Assembly (NCBI GenBank): GCA_965247505.1
Contig: OZ252020.1
Location: forward strand, 3,100,001 to 3,164,000
DNA length: 64,000 nucleotides
Source of the DNA: CAIYRG01 sp965247505
Lineage (GTDB): Bacteria; Pseudomonadota; Alphaproteobacteria; Micropepsales; Micropepsaceae
Direction: 5' to 3'
Part shown: positions 26,786 to 35,184 of the stretch, piece by piece
Layout of the letters: the number at the start of each line of letters is the position of its first letter
Position numbering within the stretch: the stretch's first letter is position 1
The notes under the pieces: generated by a model
What the model was told of the DNA's origin: nothing
The model's database searches: none
What the model saw: the letters and a program-made list of their open reading frames with translations, nothing else
Made by a program: the position numbers and the translations under genes

Positions 26786-29700
26786 ATGCATCCGACACAT
26801 GCGCGCTCACGTGGCGTTAGAACACTGGCTTTGCTTGGAACCGCGTCCTTCCTCACCATGGCGGCGACCGCACCTGCGCAAGCCCAAGTGGCGGAAATCC
26901 TGATCACCGGTTCGCTGATTGAGGGGGCAGCAGCCGTTGGTGTTCCCGTCACGCAACTCGGGCAGGAGTCGTTCCTAGAAACAGGCGCCATCACTGTCTC
27001 CGACGTGTTGAATCAGGTGCAAGAAGTCCAGGTGTTGACCTCCCAGACGAACACGGGCGGCGGTGGTAACGCGCAAAGATTGCAGGAAGTGAGCATTCGC
27101 GGTATCGCCACGGGTGCCGGTACCGAAACCCTTCTGATGGTCAACGGCATGCGCGTTCCCATTCAAAGCTTCTCCGCCGAATTAATCGATCCCTCCATCA
27201 TCGCGCCAATCGCTGTCCAGCGTGTGGACGTGCTGGCGGAAGGCGCGTCCGCGACCTACGGTTCCGACGCTGTCGCCGGTGTGATCAACGTGATCTTGCG
27301 GCGCGGTTATGAGGGTATGTTGACGCAAGCTACTTACGGCTTCTCGGAGGGTCTTGGCGCCGACACATATACGATCGCGGGGCTTTATGGCAGGCAATGG
27401 GACACTGGCGGCATTACGGTTAGTCTTCAGTGGAGAACCCAGAAAGAAGTCCGTGGCGACCGTGGTGACAAAGACTTTGGGGGCTTTTGGAATCTCGACT
27501 TCGAGCGGTTTGGGTTCGATGACAAAACGCCACTCGGCACTGCGGCTCCAGCCGTCGTGCATGTTGGAGGCAGAGAAACGATAGAGGCCCTAGATGATCT
27601 CGGGTTTAGGTCAAACGATGGAACCCGCGCCTGTGCGAATTGTTTCTCCGTGCCCCAGGGCGTGGGTTGGGATTATGGCACCCAAGCCCCCGGCCCGACG
27701 ACGACCTGGTCGGCCGTAGAGAGCAATCTGGGCGTGCTGAATTTGCACAATCCGTTAGAAATCGCCGACATGATTCCGCATGAGCGGCACACTCACGCGC
27801 ACTTTACTTTCGATCAGATCATTGCGGACGACCTCTTTGGCATCTTTACAGATGTGAATCTGTTCGCAGATGGATTCTACTCGAAGCGTGACGCCGGTTA
27901 TGTAAACAACGCGGGTGCAAGTCCGGGCCGCGAGAATTTGAAGGAGAATATCAGGCTTCCGGATGACTATATCTACTTACCGACGGATGCGCCGTCGGGT
28001 CTGCGTGCCAACTACAATTTTGCTTTCGAGCGTCCGCCGCAAACTATTGCGGGAGACACCACCTACCGCTATGCCGCCGGGTTGGAGGCCGAGATGCCTT
28101 TCGACTGGGATTCCCGCCTCTATTACGCGAGGACCTATGTGAAGAACTTCTTGCGCACAAACGGCATGATTAACGAAAATCATGTCATTGCCGCAGTTGG
28201 CGGTACGGTCAAAGCGGGCAGCAACCCGGGGGAAGGCGAGTACACCAAGCCGGACGACGTTCCTCTCCTGAACGTATTCTGCGATGCGACGGTGTATATG
28301 TGCAACTCGCGGGCCACTCTCGATTATATTGCGGGGTACCGCGAACGCGTCCAGTGGTACGACATCAATGAGATGGGCCTCCAGTTTAATGGGCCTATAT
28401 TCGAACTTCCCGGCGGCCCGGTCGAGGTCGCTCTCCTCGGCAACCGCATCGCGCACAGCTACTTTCGCTTCGACAACTTTACCTATGACGAGCACACGAC
28501 TAGGAGTTTGAGGCACATCCGCTCGCCATTCGGTTACCATGTTTATGCCGCAACTGGTCAGATAAATATTCCACTTATCGGCCCGGGCATGGAAGTCCCC
28601 TTGGTCGAGTCGCTCGTGATCGAAGGGGGATATCGTTACGACAATTACCAAGGCGATGTTGAAGCCAAAGTCTGGACGCCAAAACTTTCTGCGCGGTGGG
28701 ATACAGGTACCGGGCTCAGTTTCCGTGGCGCCTGGGGCAAGGCTTTCCGCGCGCCGGGCGTTGCCGAGGCAGCAGCTACCGGCGCGCAGATCCAGGCTCT
28801 TAATTCGCCCGGCGCCCAAGACGATTTGCCGATCGGTTGTGCCGCAATTGACTCGCTAGGCCTAGACGCGGGTGTAGCGAATCCCGGCGGGCTGGATGCT
28901 ATTCTGAACCCGGAATGCGATGCGGGGAAAGAACTGCCGGGCGGCCTCGTGGCATCAGGTTCCGCGGGTGGCGCCAGCCCGATCCGAGGTGGCTTCGCCC
29001 TCGACCCGGAAGATGCCGTAAGCTGGTCGGTGGGTTTCAGCTATGCACCGCTGGAAGGCTTCCTCGCGGGGCTGAATATTGACTTCACCTATTGGAGCCT
29101 CAAGATCAACGGTCTTCTCGACGACAGAGGCTCTGATCTCGACAGGACCAACGATCCGCGAAACATTGTCTGCACTGTGCCCGCTCCGGATTGTACCTTC
29201 CTGGTCGCGGCAAATCCCTTCCTGCCGAATACAGATCCGGTGAATGCTGTGTTCCGAAGCGTAGTCGATGAACTAGTGGCGAGTCCTGCAGCTCAAGTGA
29301 ACATCGAACAGGCTGATGCAACCGTGTTCATTGAGGACAGTGCGATTACCAATATCGGTTTCCGCAAATTCACGGGTATCGACTTCGCCAGCCGCTACGA
29401 CTTCGAACTCGGCAATTTGGGCGCTTTTCATGTGGGTTGGAGAGGGACTTATGATCTCACCGAGGCAGATCCGGGGGGCAGCGCCTTTGCCGGCAACACC
29501 GGCGGGCGGTTCCCGTGGCGTGCGCGGGCTGGCTGGGCCCAAGGCGCTGAAGGTTTCTACACCACGCTCTTCCTCAATCACCTCCCGGGCAACGCACCCA
29601 ACCGTGATTCGCCGCCCGACTGTTACTGGGCATCCGGCTTCTCTGCCGGATCATGCTATGCCGGATCGCCATATTCCCCGCATGGGGACATCTTCGACAC

Positions 29701-29932
29701 CAGTCATCCCGGCTTGTACGTTTGGGACCTCAACCTCGGATACAACACTGGGACGGGACCCATGAATCCGTATCTGCAAGGTATCAATTTCACCGTCAAT
29801 ATCCGGAACCTGCTCGACCAGCGGCCTCCGTTCAATTACGAGGTATCGAGTAACCGCGGCGAAACATTTTGGGATGGCACTATCAGTCCTCTGCAGCGCT
29901 ATTTCACATTCACGGTATCGAAGGAATGGTAA
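26786..29932 (+). CDS. TonB-dependent outer membrane receptor
   Basis: 1048 residues from ATG 26786. A signal peptide ending APAQA is followed by a plug domain (AEILITGSLI as start, LLMVNGMRVP, VDVLAEGASATYGSDAVAGV and INVILRRGYEG up to about 190) and a 22-strand-type barrel ending RNLLDQRPPFNYE and the terminal YFTFTVSKEW with aromatic last residue. Such receptors take up siderophores, vitamins, glycans or aromatic compounds. It has no adjacent TonB/ExbBD genes. In this island it would be the only outer membrane entry route visible, and an intrinsic terminator follows. Confidence 0.92.
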   Translation: MHPTHARSRGVRTLALLGTASFLTMAATAPAQAQVAEILITGSLIEGAAAVGVPVTQLGQESFLETGAITVSDVLNQVQEVQVLTSQTNTGGGGNAQRLQEVSIRGIATGAGTETLLMVNGMRVPIQSFSAELIDPSIIAPIAVQRVDVLAEGASATYGSDAVAGVINVILRRGYEGMLTQATYGFSEGLGADTYTIAGLYGRQWDTGGITVSLQWRTQKEVRGDRGDKDFGGFWNLDFERFGFDDKTPLGTAAPAVVHVGGRETIEALDDLGFRSNDGTRACANCFSVPQGVGWDYGTQAPGPTTTWSAVESNLGVLNLHNPLEIADMIPHERHTHAHFTFDQIIADDLFGIFTDVNLFADGFYSKRDAGYVNNAGASPGRENLKENIRLPDDYIYLPTDAPSGLRANYNFAFERPPQTIAGDTTYRYAAGLEAEMPFDWDSRLYYARTYVKNFLRTNGMINENHVIAAVGGTVKAGSNPGEGEYTKPDDVPLLNVFCDATVYMCNSRATLDYIAGYRERVQWYDINEMGLQFNGPIFELPGGPVEVALLGNRIAHSYFRFDNFTYDEHTTRSLRHIRSPFGYHVYAATGQINIPLIGPGMEVPLVESLVIEGGYRYDNYQGDVEAKVWTPKLSARWDTGTGLSFRGAWGKAFRAPGVAEAAATGAQIQALNSPGAQDDLPIGCAAIDSLGLDAGVANPGGLDAILNPECDAGKELPGGLVASGSAGGASPIRGGFALDPEDAVSWSVGFSYAPLEGFLAGLNIDFTYWSLKINGLLDDRGSDLDRTNDPRNIVCTVPAPDCTFLVAANPFLPNTDPVNAVFRSVVDELVASPAAQVNIEQADATVFIEDSAITNIGFRKFTGIDFASRYDFELGNLGAFHVGWRGTYDLTEADPGGSAFAGNTGGRFPWRARAGWAQGAEGFYTTLFLNHLPGNAPNRDSPPDCYWASGFSAGSCYAGSPYSPHGDIFDTSHPGLYVWDLNLGYNTGTGPMNPYLQGINFTVNIRNLLDQRPPFNYEVSSNRGETFWDGTISPLQRYFTFTVSKEW

Positions 29933-29950
29933 GAATATAAATTGCCTTCG

Positions 29951-29987
29951 AAGGGCCGCGGTCTGAGACGATCGCGGCCCTTTTTTA
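29951..29987 (+). terminator. Rho-independent terminator after the TonB receptor gene
   Basis: A GC-rich stem (AAGGGCCGCG pairing with CGCGGCCCTT) with loop GTCTGAGACGAT, followed by six T. It starts 18 bases after the receptor stop codon. Confidence 0.85.
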
Positions 29988-30006
29988 TTGGGGGTTTGAA
30001 GGCGGA

Positions 30007-30186
30007 CGGGTTCAGCATGAGGGAAAAAGGGTGAAACTTCACCCTGAGCTTGTCGAAGGGTGAGCAGGTGGGCAGCTCAAGCCGGACGAGGCGGTGGATA
30101 GGTTCTTATGCTTCGACGGGCTCAGCATGAGAGAATTGGGTGAAACTTCACCCTGAGCTTGTCGAAGGGTGAACAGGTGGGCACCT
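30007..30186. repeat. Two copies of a 70-bp TTCGACAAGCTCAGGGTGA-type repeat
   Basis: Copies at about 30007-30077 and 30116-30186, 109 bases apart. Each has a CGGGYTCAGCATGAG lead, then GGGTGAAACTTCACCC and GAGCTTGTCGAAGGGTGA. The internal GGGTGAAACTTCACCC is itself a palindrome. This kind of CTTCGACAAGCTCAGG repeat is frequent between genes in many proteobacteria. It fills the 308-base gap after the TonB gene; no gene is seen in it. Confidence 0.75.
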
Positions 30187-30240
30187 CGAACCGTCGAGGC
30201 GGTGCATGGGGGAAAAGAAAGCGTTTACTGGCCCCAGATT

Positions 30241-30996
30241 TTATTGGCTCCTGGCGGCACGCGCCTCTGCTACGCCCGGTATCTGCGAAATGTCGCGGTG
30301 TGCCAAACCGCACACATAGTCTTCGATGCGCACATCGTTGCGCAGCTCGTAGACGAAGCGGGCCTGCCAGTCCTCGGAATAGTAGAGCGGATCTTGGACC
30401 GTAATGACGATCTCAAGCTCGGTTGGACTAATCCTGCGCACGCGTTCAGTGGTCGTCATTTGGTCGGAATGCGGTGCGCCGGTGGCATCGACAAAGGTTC
30501 TTTCATTGAAGCCGGCAGTCTCAATCACCAGTGTGTCGCCCTCCCAATACCCGACCGAATGCCCATTGAACCACGGATAGGGGAGCAATTCTTCAGCGGA
30601 CGGCAGCGGCTCGTCCAATGCGATCACGCGAATCTGGTGGTTAAGCTCATGCACCATGAGAACTTGTCCGGGGGGCGCCTGAACAATCTCGAAAGGGTAG
30701 GGCGTGGCCAGCGTACGAGGCAGTCCGTCGGGTACGCAGCGCGTACGCGCGATATCGGCTATTGAGCCACCCTCCAGCCCCGCAATGTTCCTCTCATAGG
30801 CAGCCATACCTTCTGCATTGAGCGGCAGTTCTCCGCCGCCGACAGGCTGAATTTTGGCGTTGTATTGGCTCGCCCAATAGACGCCGGAAATATCCGGTGT
30901 CGCATCGGCAGCTAAAGCCGATCCGGAGATGAGCGAAAGCGCCAATATGCTCGCAAGCGGCGAGCCCGCACGAGCACAATTGCGAAGGTCTTTCAT
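30241..30996 (-). CDS. Exported protein of the GESVGH/DTLVVDT family, short type, copy 4
   Basis: 251 residues from ATG 30996 (GGGAG 8 bases upstream; 31023 is the longer alternative). Signal peptide ends GSALA, then DISGVYWASQYNAKIQPVGG. Core motif NGHSVGYWEGDTLVIETAG has Tyr where the others have His; then GAPHSDQMTTTERVR, YVCGLAHRDISQIPG. Closest relative in the window is the 10354 protein. Function unknown. Confidence 0.75.
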   Translation of the reverse strand: MKDLRNCARAGSPLASILALSLISGSALAADATPDISGVYWASQYNAKIQPVGGGELPLNAEGMAAYERNIAGLEGGSIADIARTRCVPDGLPRTLATPYPFEIVQAPPGQVLMVHELNHQIRVIALDEPLPSAEELLPYPWFNGHSVGYWEGDTLVIETAGFNERTFVDATGAPHSDQMTTTERVRRISPTELEIVITVQDPLYYSEDWQARFVYELRNDVRIEDYVCGLAHRDISQIPGVAEARAARSQ

Positions 30997-31226
30997 CGAA
31001 TATCTCCCCAGAATTGCCTTCAAATTATTGCCTAAAAATCGGTGAGGCCCCGGCCCATGGCCCCATTTCCCCGCAGTCTAGTTTCACCATAAATTCTACA
31101 CCGAATGCTGTTCCGTCCGCGAGACATATTGCTGAAGTCTGGTTGTGATTACGCCATTTGGTCCGACAAAGACAGGGTTTGTCTACTATGCTAATCTCAC
31201 CAGGCATTAGGCATTAGGGAGAAGCC

Positions 31227-31760
31227 ATGCGCTTGGTCACTAGCGTTATGTCCGGTGTTTTTGTTGTTGCTTTTAGTGCTGCATCCCCGGCCCTGGCGCA
31301 GCAATGGGTAGATTACGTCAATCCCGAATACCGTTTTGCGGTCAATTTTCCGGTCGACCCCACGGAACAAGATTCCACCTACACAAGCTCAGACGGAACG
31401 ACGCTCAACGCGCATATGTTTTCCGCCGAACAAGATACGAGCATTTATCGCGTGAGTGTTGTGAGGTTTCCAACCGATGTCGCCGATGTGCCCGGAGAAC
31501 TTGATCATGCTGCGGAGATCTATCGTCAAAGGGGTGAGGTCGCGCACGACGCTCCGGGCGATTATGACGGCATCCGGGCACATGAGCTCAGCGTGATCGA
31601 TCCCGAAGGCCGCCAAGTCTATGTATCAATTCTCTTTCATGACCGGCATCTGACCATTGCCGAAGGAGATGTGAGTTCGGACTCGTTTCCGCCGATTCAA
31701 TTTCAGCAATCGATCTGGGTGATTGATGCGGAGGGAACGCCGGTCAATTTGGAAGATTGA
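31227..31760 (+). CDS. Exported protein, paralogue family A member 3
   Basis: 177 residues: signal peptide ending SPALA, then QQWVDYVNPEYRFAVNFPVD, which matches the W-x-x-Y ... F-x-V-x-F-P opening of the proteins at 7881 and 23843. GGGAG precedes the ATG. Its last codons GAA GAT TGA lie at the edge of IS1595 copy 2, and the stop is inside the 8-bp duplicated target, so the reading frame survived the insertion unchanged. Function unknown. Confidence 0.7.
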   Translation: MRLVTSVMSGVFVVAFSAASPALAQQWVDYVNPEYRFAVNFPVDPTEQDSTYTSSDGTTLNAHMFSAEQDTSIYRVSVVRFPTDVADVPGELDHAAEIYRQRGEVAHDAPGDYDGIRAHELSVIDPEGRQVYVSILFHDRHLTIAEGDVSSDSFPPIQFQQSIWVIDAEGTPVNLED

Positions 31761-31762
31761 AC

Positions 31763-32867
31763 CTTGCCTATCCGGTTTACACCCACACCCACTAGGGCTA
31801 GAATGGGCGCAAACCGGATATAGGGGAGCGCGCCATGGATGTTCTCGACCGCGCCGATCTCCCATTCCCGCATTCGCTACCCGAGTTCCAGCGACTTTTC
31901 CCCGATGATGCGGCCTGCGCCGCCTACCTGGAGAAAGCCCGCTGGGGAGACGGCTTTGCCTGCCCGCACTGCGGCACGGCGGGAGAGCCGTTCCACTTTG
32001 AAAACCGCCCTGGCGTCCTGCGCTGCCGCAAGTGCCGCCAGAACACCGGGCTGACGGTGGGAACAGTGATGGAGCGTAGCCACACTCCGCTGAACGTCTG
32101 GTTCTGGGCCGCTTATCTGGTCGCCAGTCAGACGCCTGGCATGTCCGCCGTGCAGTTTCAGCGGCAACTTGGTCTTTCGCGCTACGAGACGGCCTTTCAA
32201 ATTCTCCACAAGCTCCGCTCGGGCATGGTGCGGCCCAACCAAGACAGGATCGGTGGACAGCCCAAGAACCATGTTGAGGTGGACGAAACCTGGGTTGGCG
32301 GGCGAACGCGTGGGGAAGGCCGTGGTGTTCACCACAAGGTTCCCGTCTCCTGTGCCATCGAGGTGCGTCATCGAAAGCCGGGCACCAAGCTCGACAACCG
32401 GAAAGACGGACGCTATGCCGGACGCGTTCGGCTCGCCGTCGTGCTCGACCGTAGCGCCGAGTCGCTCTGTGGGTTCGTCGAGAGCACCGTCGCGCCGGGA
32501 TCGCTGATCGTTACTGACGATTGGAGCGGCTATGCTGGCCTCGGTAAGCGCGGCTATGAGCACTTTGCTGTTGCCGAGTGTGGTGATCCAGAGGTTGCCG
32601 AGCAATACCTGCCGATCATCCATCTGGTTTTCGCCAACCTGAAGACGTGGCTGATCGGGATCCACCACGGCGTTAGCCACCAGCACCTACAAGCCTACCT
32701 CAACGAGTTCACCTTCCGCTTCAACAGGCGGTTCTACCCGTTCAACGCCTTCCGCTCATTGCTCGGCATCGCGGGCGACACCTCTGCTCCAACCTATGCC
32801 GAGCTTTACTCGGGAGAGTGGCGGCACCCTACATGTAGCGGTCATGGGCGTTAACCGGATAGGCAAG
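31763..32867 (+). mobile_element. IS1595-family insertion sequence, copy 2
   Basis: An intact-looking 1105-bp element with 15-bp perfect terminal inverted repeats CTTGCCTATCCGGTT and a perfect 8-bp target duplication GATTGAAC at 31755-31762 and 32868-32875. Eight-base duplications are the rule for this family. The perfect ends suggest recent insertion. It sits between family A member 3 and DUF6152 copy 4. Confidence 0.95.
31835..32854 (+). CDS. IS1595-family (ISXO2-like) transposase, intact
   Basis: 339 residues with the N-terminal zinc ribbon (CPHCG ... CRKCRQN), the VEVDETWVGGRTRG stretch that gives the first acidic residue, LIVTDDWSGYAGL for the second, and a late IHLVFANLKTWLIG region. 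It stops with TAA inside the right inverted repeat. This is the likely active source compared with copy 1, whose stop is lost. Confidence 0.95.
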   Translation: MDVLDRADLPFPHSLPEFQRLFPDDAACAAYLEKARWGDGFACPHCGTAGEPFHFENRPGVLRCRKCRQNTGLTVGTVMERSHTPLNVWFWAAYLVASQTPGMSAVQFQRQLGLSRYETAFQILHKLRSGMVRPNQDRIGGQPKNHVEVDETWVGGRTRGEGRGVHHKVPVSCAIEVRHRKPGTKLDNRKDGRYAGRVRLAVVLDRSAESLCGFVESTVAPGSLIVTDDWSGYAGLGKRGYEHFAVAECGDPEVAEQYLPIIHLVFANLKTWLIGIHHGVSHQHLQAYLNEFTFRFNRRFYPFNAFRSLLGIAGDTSAPTYAELYSGEWRHPTCSGHGR

Positions 32868-32913
32868 GATTGAACATCCGCACGGCCTTACGAATCGTGA
32901 AAACAGTCACTTC

Positions 32914-33300
32914 TTAACGCCGCACACCGTCGCCGGAGTAGTTAAATTCTGTTTGGTCGGCAAAAGTGACCGTTCGGATCAAGCCGCCACGGCCGTTCTT
33001 TAAGGGTCTGACGTTCACAGTAATTTCGTCACCGGGCTTCGGATTGCCGCTCGGCCAACCTTGCCGCAGGAGTATAGTTGGGGAACCGCCTTCGAGTGCC
33101 CAGTTACTGGTTTCGCCTTCTTCGTTCCGTACGACGAGGTACAGAAAAACATGCGGATTGCTCCACTGCAACTGGTGGACTGTGCCAACCAAGGTGATCT
33201 CTAGGTCCGATTCGTACATCGCATGGCTGTGGTGGGCCGATGCCGGTGTCGCGAGCAGTAACAGCGAATAAAATGCAAAGTGCAGTGAATTTATTTTCAT
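32914..33300 (-). CDS. DUF6152 family exported protein, copy 4 (divergent)
   Basis: 128 residues; signal peptide ends ATPASA and the mature part opens HHSHAMYESDLEI, then LQWSNPHVFLYLVV. The third His-Pro site of the other copies (IHP/YHP/AHP) is VRP here, so of the candidate metal ligands only the N-terminal His pair and the NPH His are conserved in all five. It is divergent from copy 5, whose start lies 260 bases away, and sits 46 bases beyond the IS1595 target duplication. Confidence 0.85.
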   Translation of the reverse strand: MKINSLHFAFYSLLLLATPASAHHSHAMYESDLEITLVGTVHQLQWSNPHVFLYLVVRNEEGETSNWALEGGSPTILLRQGWPSGNPKPGDEITVNVRPLKNGRGGLIRTVTFADQTEFNYSGDGVRR

Positions 33301-33388
33301 ATGCCTTTGATACCAGAAATAGGCGGTTGAAAGAATAGCCCCAAAAAATCCAAACGACGCTGCGAGGGTGTCAGCGCATTGAAAAATC

Positions 33389-33520
33389 GTGGAAATCCTA
33401 CCATTTGGCGCGACGAGGCGCGTAGGCTGCGGATATTTGCAGCGCTATGTGATCTGGAAAGAGGCTGATATATTGCCTGGCAAATATGGTCCGGTGCCCG
33501 CTGCGATCTGGGACTTCTAA
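33389..33520 (+). pseudogene. Possible C-terminal gene fragment, 43 codons
   Basis: In the gap between DUF6152 copies 4 and 5, an open frame from GTG 33389 to TAA 33520 reads LQRYVIWKEADILPGKYGPV then PAAIWDF. It looks like real protein sequence but has no convincing start or ribosome site and I cannot match it. It may be the tail of a deleted gene. Confidence 0.25.
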
Positions 33521-33559
33521 AACGGTCCCAATGCCGGCCTTAGCAAAAGGAGCTGTCAG

Positions 33560-33931
33560 ATGAGATTCAAAGCGCTTGGCCTCATAGGCGTTGGACTAGC
33601 GATGTATGCGCTTCCGGCTTTCGCCCATCATTCCTTCGCCATGTTCGATGGCGACATAACGGTAAGCCTGGAAGGCACGGTCACGGAGTTTCAGTGGACC
33701 TATCCGCACGCTTGGATTCTGATGATGGTCGCGGATGAGGAAGGGCAAGAACAGCAATGGGCGCTCGAGCTCCCCTCGCCGGGCGGTTTGGCACGCGATG
33801 GCTGGCTGCCAAAATCGCTTATTCCCGGAATGGAAATCGTGGCGCTCGCCCATCCCCTGAAGAATGGCGGCCCCGGCGGCTCGGCCCTGACCGTCACGCT
33901 GCCCGACGGCACGGTTTTGGAAGGCCCATAG
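33560..33931 (+). CDS. DUF6152 family exported protein, copy 5
   Basis: 123 residues with AAGGAG before the ATG. Signal peptide ends LPAFA, then HHSFAMFDGDITV, FQWTYPHAWILMM (Tyr replacing Asn before the PH), and VALAHPLKNGG. It is the shortest copy and converges on the GESVGH-family gene at 33981 with 49 bases between stops, the same pairing as seen at 8573/9337 and 11384/11877. Predicted mature start His-His. Confidence 0.87.
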   Translation: MRFKALGLIGVGLAMYALPAFAHHSFAMFDGDITVSLEGTVTEFQWTYPHAWILMMVADEEGQEQQWALELPSPGGLARDGWLPKSLIPGMEIVALAHPLKNGGPGGSALTVTLPDGTVLEGP

Positions 33932-33980
33932 GAACGGCGTGAACTAGAAGGGCCCCAGATTTCGGCCTAAGATTCTGGCC

Positions 33981-34865
33981 TTAGAAATCTGCCTTATCAG
34001 CCTGTGGGATGGGAACCGAATAAATATTAAAATAGTCGGGATTGCCGTCCGCGCAGATGGTTTCTTCGATTGGACCACGCTCAGATCGGGATAAGATTTG
34101 TCGCGCTCTCCATGACATTGTGTAGGCGCCGGGATCTTCGAAATAAATACTGATATCGATCTTATCGGCGTCGGTCATCTCAAACCGCTCGATCATATGT
34201 AGCTGGTCTGAGTGCGGCGTGCGGTAATTGTCGGCAAAGCTTAAAGGGTGGTCGAGAAATGCAATGGTATCGACCACCAGCGTATCGCCTTCGTAATGGC
34301 CGACGGATTCACCATGCCAGGTCGGCTTTGGGCTCAAAGAATGCGGCACGTTCAAATAGACATGCCGTGTCAGATTATCGCCACGCCAGTGGATCAGTAC
34401 TTTTTCGGGCATCTGTATGAAAAATATCATAGGCGGGAAAACGCGGCGGAAGACGTGCCATGCCGGACCCGGCGGATAGCATCTTTGCCGCGCCGTGAAG
34501 GGGATTTCGCCGGCGTGAATTTTTTCGTTCGCAATTCTCATTTGCTCGATGGCCCAAGGCTGGAGAATCGGATTGCTCAGATCGGCGACGCGATAGGTCG
34601 GATCGCCGGCGGCATCGTCTCCCGCGCCGTTCGGGCGGTAGGGAAAATCCGGCGGCGACACCACCGGGCCGGGCCCGCTGGTAGGTGCCAGGTAATTGTC
34701 GCCGTCTTCCCTGTCCGGATACCAAGACGTATTGGGGTCGCCTGTGAAGTCTGGGATCGGAGCGTTTGCGGCCTGTGCCGATGCACCAAAGTACAGGGCA
34801 AGCGCGAAGACGGCCCCAATGCGGCAAATCTGGTGTCTTCTTAGCTCTGCAAATAGATTGCCCAT
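33981..34865 (-). CDS. Exported protein of the GESVGH/DTLVVDT family, copy 5
   Basis: 294 residues; signal region MGNLFAELRRHQICRIGAVF to ASAQA, then a mature domain with NTSWYPDREDGDNYLAPTSG. Core: YLNVPHSLSPKPTWHGESVG, H, YEGDTLVVDTIAF, then YRTPHSDQLHMIERFEM and a late cysteine in ETICADGN. The N-terminal part has an extra Pro/Gly-rich segment compared with copies 1 and 3, and the chain ends KADF. Function unknown. Confidence 0.75.
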   Translation of the reverse strand: MGNLFAELRRHQICRIGAVFALALYFGASAQAANAPIPDFTGDPNTSWYPDREDGDNYLAPTSGPGPVVSPPDFPYRPNGAGDDAAGDPTYRVADLSNPILQPWAIEQMRIANEKIHAGEIPFTARQRCYPPGPAWHVFRRVFPPMIFFIQMPEKVLIHWRGDNLTRHVYLNVPHSLSPKPTWHGESVGHYEGDTLVVDTIAFLDHPLSFADNYRTPHSDQLHMIERFEMTDADKIDISIYFEDPGAYTMSWRARQILSRSERGPIEETICADGNPDYFNIYSVPIPQADKADF

Positions 34866-35184
34866 CCTACGCCTCTATTATCAGGCAAAATCGCGGGAAT
34901 TAAATTTTTGACTCCTGCCGAGCAAAAAATACCGGACACGCTGCGCCCAGCTATTTGTTGGATCATTTAGCAAGTCCAAGTAACTGCTCAAATCCAATCC
35001 CGTTTTCCAAGGAACAACATTAGGTTGTGGCGTGGAGCCGGTCAATTTCCACAAATTGATACATGCCGGTCGTAAGTCGCCGATGGCGCCTACGCTTGCC
35101 CTAAGCTATGATTTTAGGATGTCGGAAGCAGGCAAAAAAACGCGCTTGCAAAATGGCAGCCATCTGATTGGCGAGTAGTGGGCG
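34866..35184. other. Intergenic region, 319 bases
   Basis: A divergent promoter region between the minus-strand gene at 33981 and the plus-strand ThDP gene at 35185. I see no gene, RNA or repeat in it. Confidence 0.45.
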
